Source of the DNA: Takakia lepidozioides
Taxonomy: Eukaryota; Streptophyta; Takakiopsida; Takakiales; Takakiaceae
NCBI GenBank assembly: GCA_030704615.1
Contig: CM060731.1
Coordinates: 60,618,756-60,682,755 of the forward strand
Length of the DNA: 64,000 nucleotides
Direction: 5' to 3'
Positions 57,121 through 64,000 of this stretch are shown here, piece after piece. The notes under the pieces are model-generated. The model saw nothing but the letters and a program-made list of their open reading frames with translations, searched no databases and was not told where the DNA came from. Position 1 is the first letter of the stretch; the number at the start of each line of letters is the position of its first letter. The translations under genes were made by a program, and so were the position numbers.

Positions 57121-60100
57121 ATGGCGCAGCTTTTGCCAGAGGAGATTGCGCAGTATGCACACAGTCCGGTGCATGCGGCGGTCGCCCAGCGTGATCATGC
57201 AACTCTTCACCGGATTCTGTGTGCACTTCCCCGCCCTGCAAAAGCTGGCGACGTCCGGACAGAGGCAGAATCGATTGTAGCAGAGCAGCGGGCCGACGAG
57301 GTGTCAGCCGTGATTGATCGACGCGATGTGCCAGGCCGGGAAACGCCCCTGCATCTGGCAGTCCGTCTTGGGGATGCCAGTGTTGTGGAGATGTTGATGG
57401 CTGCAGGGGCCGATTGGAGCTTGCAGAACGAGCAGGGATGGAGTGCTCTGCAGGAAGCGGTGTGTGCAAGGGAGGAGGCAATTGCAGTTATCATCACCAG
57501 GCATTACCAGCCTATGGCGTGGGCCAAGTGGTGCCGCCGACTGCCTCGACTTGCAGCCACCATGCGGCGAATGCGAGACTTTTATATGGAAATTACCTTC
57601 CATTTTGAGAGCTCGGTGATACCCTTCATCGGCCGCATTGCACCCTCTGACACATATCGGATATGGAAACGGGGTTCCAATCTTAGGGCAGATATGACCC
57701 TGGCAGGGTTTGATGGTTTTCGAATTCATAGGTCAGACCAGAGTTTCTTGTTCTTAGGGGATGGGAGTGAAGATGGAAGACTTGGGCCAGGCACACTCTG
57801 TGTGCTTACCCATAAAGACAAGGAGGTGGCAAATGCCTTGGAAGGGGCAGGGGTCCAGCCATCGGAGTCTGAAATTGCTCAAGAAGTCGCAGCTATGTCA
57901 CGCACCAATATGTATAGGCCTGGTAGGTGTTTCTGGGCTCTTTTCTTAGCTGTACATCAGGCTCTTAAACTTTCTGACTTCATTCACCATGCTAGAAAGT
58001 GTTCTCCAATTGAAAGCCAGAGAGCCTTGAAGAGAATTTGCTAGGGAAGCCTGAAGCCCTGGAGCTTTAAGCGGCTGCAACTCATCAATCTTCAACTCAT
58101 CAATCGTCCGTGAAGAGAGAAAGCAAGCAAGAGGTGAGACGTGGTAGACGTATAGAGAGAGCAGGTCAGGCGAGGACCTGGTTCTTATACTCAGAGAGAT
58201 GGAAGGGTATCTTTTGCTGAGCAGATTGTCAAAGAAATTAGCATTAGAGATAGTTTTGGGATGGAAGATTGACGTCCTTGAGAGCGGTGATAGCATTAGC
58301 CGCCTGGTGTTGCTTCACTTCGATGAAGTAGCGGGTCATTTTCTCTACCCTGAGAGACCGATTAATACTGAGTTTGAGAGCCTCGTCCTTCATTCTACGG
58401 TAGCTGTCAAAGGTTGAATTTAGCCAAAGTAGAAGAAGCCTGCGTATGTGGGCCCTTCGAAGGTTGTGCTCCATGAGCATGATAAGAGAAGGAATCCTTC
58501 ACCCCTGTGCTGCAATTTCTGAGGTATTGGGCAACTTACAACAATACCTGACCAGCTGCAGCCCAGCTCTGGCCAAATGTCAGACAGCAGGCTCGGTGAA
58601 ATTGAGGGATGACACTGAACACAGCAGCGGACGAGAAAACCCTACTCTTAACGGGACCTGAATATGCCTGCATTATTTCCTCACCCTAATGTTGGATTGA
58701 CTTTAGTGGTCTTAATGCACAGCGAGTGTAAACAGGTCAGTCAAAAGTGTTTTGTGACACAGGTCACCTCCCTAAGCTCTTTATACCGGTCTTAGGCGAT
58801 TGTGCCCTACCCTGAGTTACAGGTGCTCCTGGTGCTTGAGCTGCAGCTACCTGTGCTCATAGCCAAATGGTCCCCGTGAAACTATTGAAGGAATATGATT
58901 CTTTTTATGTGTTTACTCACTGGATGGATTGGTCGCTGAGAGTTCTTGCTGCTCGTAGACAGTGCTGGTTTCCTCCTGTGCAGCTTGCTCAGCTGTACTG
59001 TTTATTCTACTGACAGAAGTGAAGGTCGTGAAGAAAGTTGTAATGTACCCTGTGCTCAGCATATGCACTAGGATTCTGCGAACCCATCTTTTTCACCTGT
59101 CAGTGTGAGGGGTAGTCATCACCACGAGTGACTAGCTTGCTGTACCATTCTAGGTTTTGGTCAATGTTGTGTTGGGTGTGCTTTTGCAAGTCTGATCATA
59201 GGACCACTTGAATCTGTTGTCAAATGGCATCTGAAGAGACTTTGTTGCAGGTATTGACGTTACCCAGGCTGAGCTTGCCTCTCAGATAACATGGAGGCGT
59301 CAGGAGAAGACAGAGATGGTGGGCCCTTGGAAGGCCAAGATATATGACATGCACAATGTACAGGTTAGTGTTATCGAGTACTAGACTTGGTCAGGCCATC
59401 CCCTGTTGGGTGGGTGGTTTTGGTATTTCCTGTTTACTTGGATGATATGATGGGGTAATTATTTGCTTTATTTGTTTCAATGGTGGCAGCTGCGGTTTCC
59501 CCGGACATGTGTAAGAGCATGTTGAGGCACATTTGGATTAGGAACTGTTTTTGACCTGTTTTAAGGAATCTCACCACAACCAAATTTGAATTGAGTGAGT
59601 CATTTATTAGGTTAAATTAGATGAAACAAATGTGATGGTTTCTTGTTCATGTTCTTAATTATGTGTCGTCCTTATTTTGTGAGTGTTTTTTATGTACAGG
59701 TCAGTGTTAGATCAAGAAGAGTTCCTGGAGCAATGACTGATGAGGAGCTCTTCGCAGTTGAGAGCGACAGACAAGACACTGAGCTGGACGAAGACTACGG
59801 CAATTTGTTGACAACTGAAGAGAAAGAGCAACTGGAAAGTGTCCTGAAATCTGATCATGCAGATATCGGGGATGACAGTTTGGATGGTGCTGCTAGACAA
59901 GATTTTGGCACCCAGAATGGAAGCTATGACTATTTGACAGAAGGGGATGATGATGGATTTCTAGATGACGGAACTGAGTTTCATCTTAGGCAGACATCAC
60001 ATCAAAATGGAAATAGTGGATTGATGGGGTCCCAAAAGGAGGAGAAAAAGGGCCGTTGGTTCGGTTGGGGAAAGCGCAGTGTCAAACATCGTGAGGGTGG

Positions 60101-61503
60101 AAAGAAGATGGAGTCGACGAGAACTGATGAAAGGTTTGCTGACAAGGGTTCTGATGGAGCTAGCTCAAGTACAGAGCCTTCAAGAAAGGCCAGGCAGAAC
60201 CCTGGAAATCCAGCAGAGAGCGGATGGAAGCCAGTTAGTGGTCGACGGTCTGTTGATAGTCGGCGGTCTGTCGACAGCCAGATGGCCGCTTTTGATAGCC
60301 GGGTGCCTGTCGACAGAAGAGCTTCTAATGTTGATGAGCTTATGCCGAGAAAGGGGAAGGGGAAGGAGTATAAAGCAGCAGCTGTCAAGAACACCGCCAG
60401 TAACAAGGAGTTGCTGAAGGGTAGTAGAAGCCGCCGAAGTACACCAAAGACAGAGGGTACCTCTGAGAGCGAGTACAAGAAGGGGTTGCGACCCATTCTG
60501 TGGTTGACCCCTGATTTTCCTCTGAAGACAGAGGAGTTGTTGCCTCTACTAGACATATTGGCGAACAAGGTCAAAGCCATTCGTCGGTTGCGGGAGTTGC
60601 TTACCACCAAGCTGCCTCCAGGAACATTTCCTGTTAAGGTCTGTTGGATGTTTCAAGCTTTATATGGCTTCTAGGTGTTTACCTGTGCAAAACTGTGGGT
60701 ACTAAGAAAGTGGCAAAGTCTTGTTGGCAATCGCCTTTGTTCGTGATTATTGTCATTCTAACCGAATGACATGGAGTTGGCAACATCTTACAACATGGTT
60801 GTGGATTCAGTTGTATGTCTGGTCTTGTTAATTATTTGGTGTTAGTGGCTTTTAAAAAAAAGAAACTTCCTCGACTCCAAGATACTGTTTGGTAGTCCAT
60901 AAGAAGGATCCATAGTGATGATAGGTATTTGTACCACTCAGTTTTCTTGCCGCAACAGATGTAAAATTGAGCTGAACTAAACGATCCTATTCACATGTCA
61001 AGGCTATGAGACCTTTTCAAGCGGAAGGTTATCAAACCGCATGCTGCGTTTCCTTTCAGACCTAGAATGTTGGAGATATTAAAATTTTGATTTGGTGGGG
61101 TTGGGGTTGACAGGTGGCTATCCCAGTGGTCCCAACAATTAGAGTGGTGGTCACATTCACCAAGTTTGAGGAATTGCGTCCTAATGAGGAGTTTGCGACC
61201 CCACTTTCAAGCCCAAGGCACTTTCAGGATGCTAAGGCAGACGGGGATTCGGCTCAGCCTCCAACTGGGTGGTTTTTATGGATGCGAGGATCACAAAGTC
61301 TTGCCAGGGGAGGCATGTTGGGTGGTGGTTTGGAGGAGTTGCTGGATGAGGAAGTTGACCCATTTCTGATTCCCAGTGATTACCGGTGGATTGATCTGGA
61401 TGAGAAAAAACGGCGAATGAAGGAGAAGAAGGGGAAGAGAAAGGGGAAGAAGTCCACACTGCCGACCAAGGAGGGGTTGGAAAGCGACCTGGATAGTCCC
61501 TAG
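57121..61503 (+). CDS. Ankyrin-repeat / GPCR-chaperone domain protein (ANKRD13-like)
   Basis: Four exons (57121-57922, 59251-59363, 59700-60638, 61114-61503) join in frame to 747 residues. Residues 1-60 form the HSPVHAAVAQRDHATLHRIL repeat region. Ankyrin repeats follow (GRETPLHLAVRLGDASVVEM, GWSALQEAV). Then comes the GPCR-chaperone/ANKRD13 domain: MRRMRDFYMEITFHFESSVI, DTYRIWKRGSNLRADMTLAG, LFLGDGSEDGR, then WRRQEKTEMVGPWKAKIYDM in exon 2 and SRRVPGAMTDEELF in exon 3. The middle of exon 3 is a Ser/Arg/Lys-rich linker with SRRSVDSQ-type repeats, followed by LWLTPDFPLKTEELLPLLDI. Exon 4 carries the conserved IPVVPTIRVVVTFTKFEEL end and a Lys-rich tail. Animal relatives act in ubiquitin-dependent receptor sorting; the plant role is not well defined. 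The start is the first ATG; the longer frame begins at a TTG. Confidence 0.88.
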
Positions 61504-63905
61504 CTTCTTTGCTGGATTGGTTATCTTGGTAAGTTCGGCCAGATGTATAGTTGGTGAAGGTATTCTAGCTTGAGGCTCTTTTTCAAAGAGCTGTGGCCTG
61601 ACTCCAGTCAGTATGCTGCCTTGCCAGAACAGGTGGATCAATGGTGGCCTTGCTTAATTATATCTGTTGTCATTGTCCATTGGGGGAATTTTTTTGTAGA
61701 TGGCTACATCTTTCTTATATTGGCCCACTGTACCTTTTGGCTGTCTACTTGCATTTGAGATGTGGAGCCATGTGCCCATCTGGGAGTTAATTTTGACTCC
61801 ACTTTTTCTTGCCTTGTGAATACATACATGCGCACAAGTTAAAAGTATACCCAACAAAAACAGTACGTAGTTGTGGAAGTGGTGGTTCTTAAGTCCTTGT
61901 CCCTGCCTTACACTAACCAATGGAAGGAGAAAATGCAGTGCAGGTGAAAATGAGCATCAAGATAGGAAGCACTTGCTCCAAGCTTTTGACTCTGAACAGT
62001 AGGAAACAACCTGGGTGGAATGTTTTGCATCTGCCTGCCAATATGGTGTTTGGTGGCAAATGTACCTCTCTTGGGAGTAAGTTTTCCTGTTGCTGTATAC
62101 AAGGAAAATTGACTTCATGCCCCCCTGTCTAGTCTTCTCATCATATGGTTAATAAGCTGGTGCTGTCCTCTCAGAAGTAATTTCAATATGATGTACTTCG
62201 AGCCAATGCATCAAAGCAGGGGAAAAAGTGTAAGTCGGTTGCATCAGTACAGTTTGATTTGTTGATGGATCCTTTGCTACACATGCACACTTTGGAAGCA
62301 TTGACAGGACACACGCTGATTAGAATGAAGTACTGAAGAGCAGCTTACAGAAGCATTTTCCCTATAAGATATCAATAGTTCTGGAAAATGTGAGTATCAA
62401 TGAGGACGAGGACAGTCTGATGTCGTCCTGATCAAATCATTATAGCATGGACCAGACAGACGATGTCACAGTTGGTGACCCATGCGGCCTCCCTTCTGTC
62501 GGTGCTGTCTTCAGGGATGGGTGGCACATCCTCTGCACTCAGAAGGGGCTAATCCACATCAGACAGACGGACATAAAACTTGATTACCAGCCAACGCCGT
62601 GCATTTTCCTTTGTCTCTGGAAGTGGTAGGAGCAAGACTTGGTAGTGTCGCATGAACAGCACTTCACCTGCCCTTGCAGCCTGAAGATGTGAATGCAAGG
62701 TTGGTGGATCAGTTAGTTCAATTAACCCATGAGTTTGAATGGTATGCGACTGTCTATTGAGGTGTCAAAGTTCCAGTACTTGTAGGGAAGATGATGGGAG
62801 AGGTACTTGACTGAGTTGCACTCACATTGTAAGATCAAGTCTGTCACTTTGTTCTTTCCACCTGTGTATGTGGCGCAACTTTGGTTCAAAGATGCAATGC
62901 CATCATCATGTAAAGAACTTGTATTTGACTTAGCGTCTCAATTGCTGATCACCAATATGCAAGGATCTGCTATTACCCAGTTTGATTGGGGTATCACAGT
63001 TTGCCATTGAAGCTCTCAAGTACCTGGTTGTGTTTACCAAACCCATTTAACCATGGTGATTTGCATTACTTCTAATTCAACACCATCAAGTTGTTTGTAT
63101 CTGAAGGCTTGGTTTTTAAGACAAGTCTGCCAATCCTTTGGACCTCTCAAAGGCCGGTTTATCGTGATCATGGATGCTCCAAGGCCAAGAGTTTTGAAGC
63201 TGAGTAAGAGGAGGTGTGCTTTTCATTGTAGGCTGTTGGAGGGTTAGACTGCATGACCCGTCAAGCTGAATTCCTCTAAAGTGTGAATATGATACCCTGC
63301 TGCTTGTCCCGAACTAACAATCTTGATCACACAGGGTTGATTTGTCAATTTTTGAAATCATGGAAGACAATCTCTATTCGACCCTACCAACTCTGTGTTT
63401 ACAAGTTGCTCATTAGTACTTCCCGCTACAGTGCTCACTGGTGCTGTAATTTGACCTTCCATGATTCACTCTACCTATTCAATTGCTCTTCATTTTGAAG
63501 TTTTGCCTCAAACATGGCCTTTACATATGAAGACCTAAGAAGTAAATAAATCTTTCACACAACACAAGGCTGCAGTTACGCCCTTCAAAAAACATCAAAA
63601 GACCTCTCATCAAAGCCACACAAGCCAGTGACCGTGTGTTGGACCACCCAAAAGACTTTCTAAGCCATTAACTAGCAATCATCACATGCAGTTTTGAAGT
63701 TCCATCTAAACTCTCATTGTAGGTGGAGTTAAGTTAGGAAAGAGCAATAAATCATACAGTTTATATAGGTGAAATGTTTAATATGTACCCCTATGTCTAA
63801 AAACAATATTGGCATTTGAATGTAAAAGGCCAAGTTTAAGGGAGGCCATTGAAGGCTTCAGATCACAGAGAGCACTGCCCACTAGCCCAGATCTGAAAAG
63901 GCGAG
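61504..63905. other. Gene-poor stretch
   Basis: 3' flank of the ANKRD13-like gene, then no recognised coding region. Open frames of 60-70 codons appear random. Confidence 0.4.
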
Positions 63906-63998
63906 TCAGTCACCATTCACATAAGTCTTTGATTGATAGTACTTGTTCTCACTCTTCACCTTCTTCTTGTTCCGCTTCTGCACATTGTATCCCACCGC
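63906..63998 (-). CDS. Possible last exon of a minus-strand gene (partial)
   Basis: The minus strand is open from the window edge to a stop at 63906, reading AVGYNVQKRNKKKVKSENKY then YQSKTYVNGD. The Lys-rich, non-repetitive character looks like a real C-terminus, but only 30 codons are visible and I do not recognise the family. Confidence 0.3.
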   Translation of the reverse strand, partial: AVGYNVQKRNKKKVKSENKYYQSKTYVNGD

Positions 63999-64000
63999 CA

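Overview
This is nuclear DNA of a land plant. The genes carry short spliceosomal introns (GT..AG) and encode plant-only families: a PSI assembly factor, a secretory class III peroxidase, a GDSL lipase, the plant topoisomerase VI subunit BIN4 and DYW-type PPR editing factors. Very large, intronless-looking PLS-DYW exons and several non-autonomous transposons would suit an editing-rich seed-free plant (moss, hornwort, lycophyte or fern). I cannot name the species from sequence alone.

Layout. 1-6.2 kb is transposon territory: a TIR element with a 7-bp target duplication, a decayed LINE on the minus strand, and a hAT-like MITE. 6.6-8.0 kb (+) is an intact PSA3 homologue. 8.7-11.0 kb (-) is a five-exon GDSL esterase/lipase. 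11.9-24.3 kb is a large inverted duplication with arms of about 5.5 kb. Each arm carries a PPR-DYW gene preceded by a tandem array of exons for the 'PDF' motif of organellar single-stranded DNA-binding (OSB) proteins. The arms are separated by the 3' remnant of a patatin-like phospholipase gene. 24.3-30.4 kb has no convincing gene, only repeats. 30.5-32.1 kb (-) is an intact three-exon class III peroxidase. 32.2-41.4 kb holds SINE, LINE and hAT remnants and a second palindrome built from PPR debris. 41.4-47.5 kb is a third copy of the PDF array plus PPR-DYW gene. 50.2-54.3 kb (+) is a ten-exon BIN4 homologue with a LINE fragment in its fourth intron. 57.1-61.5 kb (+) is a four-exon ankyrin/GPCR-chaperone (ANKRD13-like) gene. 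The right edge may hold the last exon of a minus-strand gene.

Most unusual content. In all three PPR genes the long exon opens in frame with the second half of an OSB PDF motif. It sits behind a consensus splice acceptor whose phase matches the first-half PDF exon upstream. The sequence therefore suggests a chimeric protein, OSB-type PDF motif(s) joined to a PPR-DYW C-deaminase. The PPR tract consists of five or six almost identical 101-residue modules. Much of their variation falls on the PPR-code positions (5th and last residue of each motif), as if a tandemly amplified reader is being diversified in its RNA specificity. The three copies differ by exactly one module (978 versus 1079 codons from the same point).

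Genes outside the duplications look single-copy and housekeeping. I see no operon-like or pathway relationship among them.
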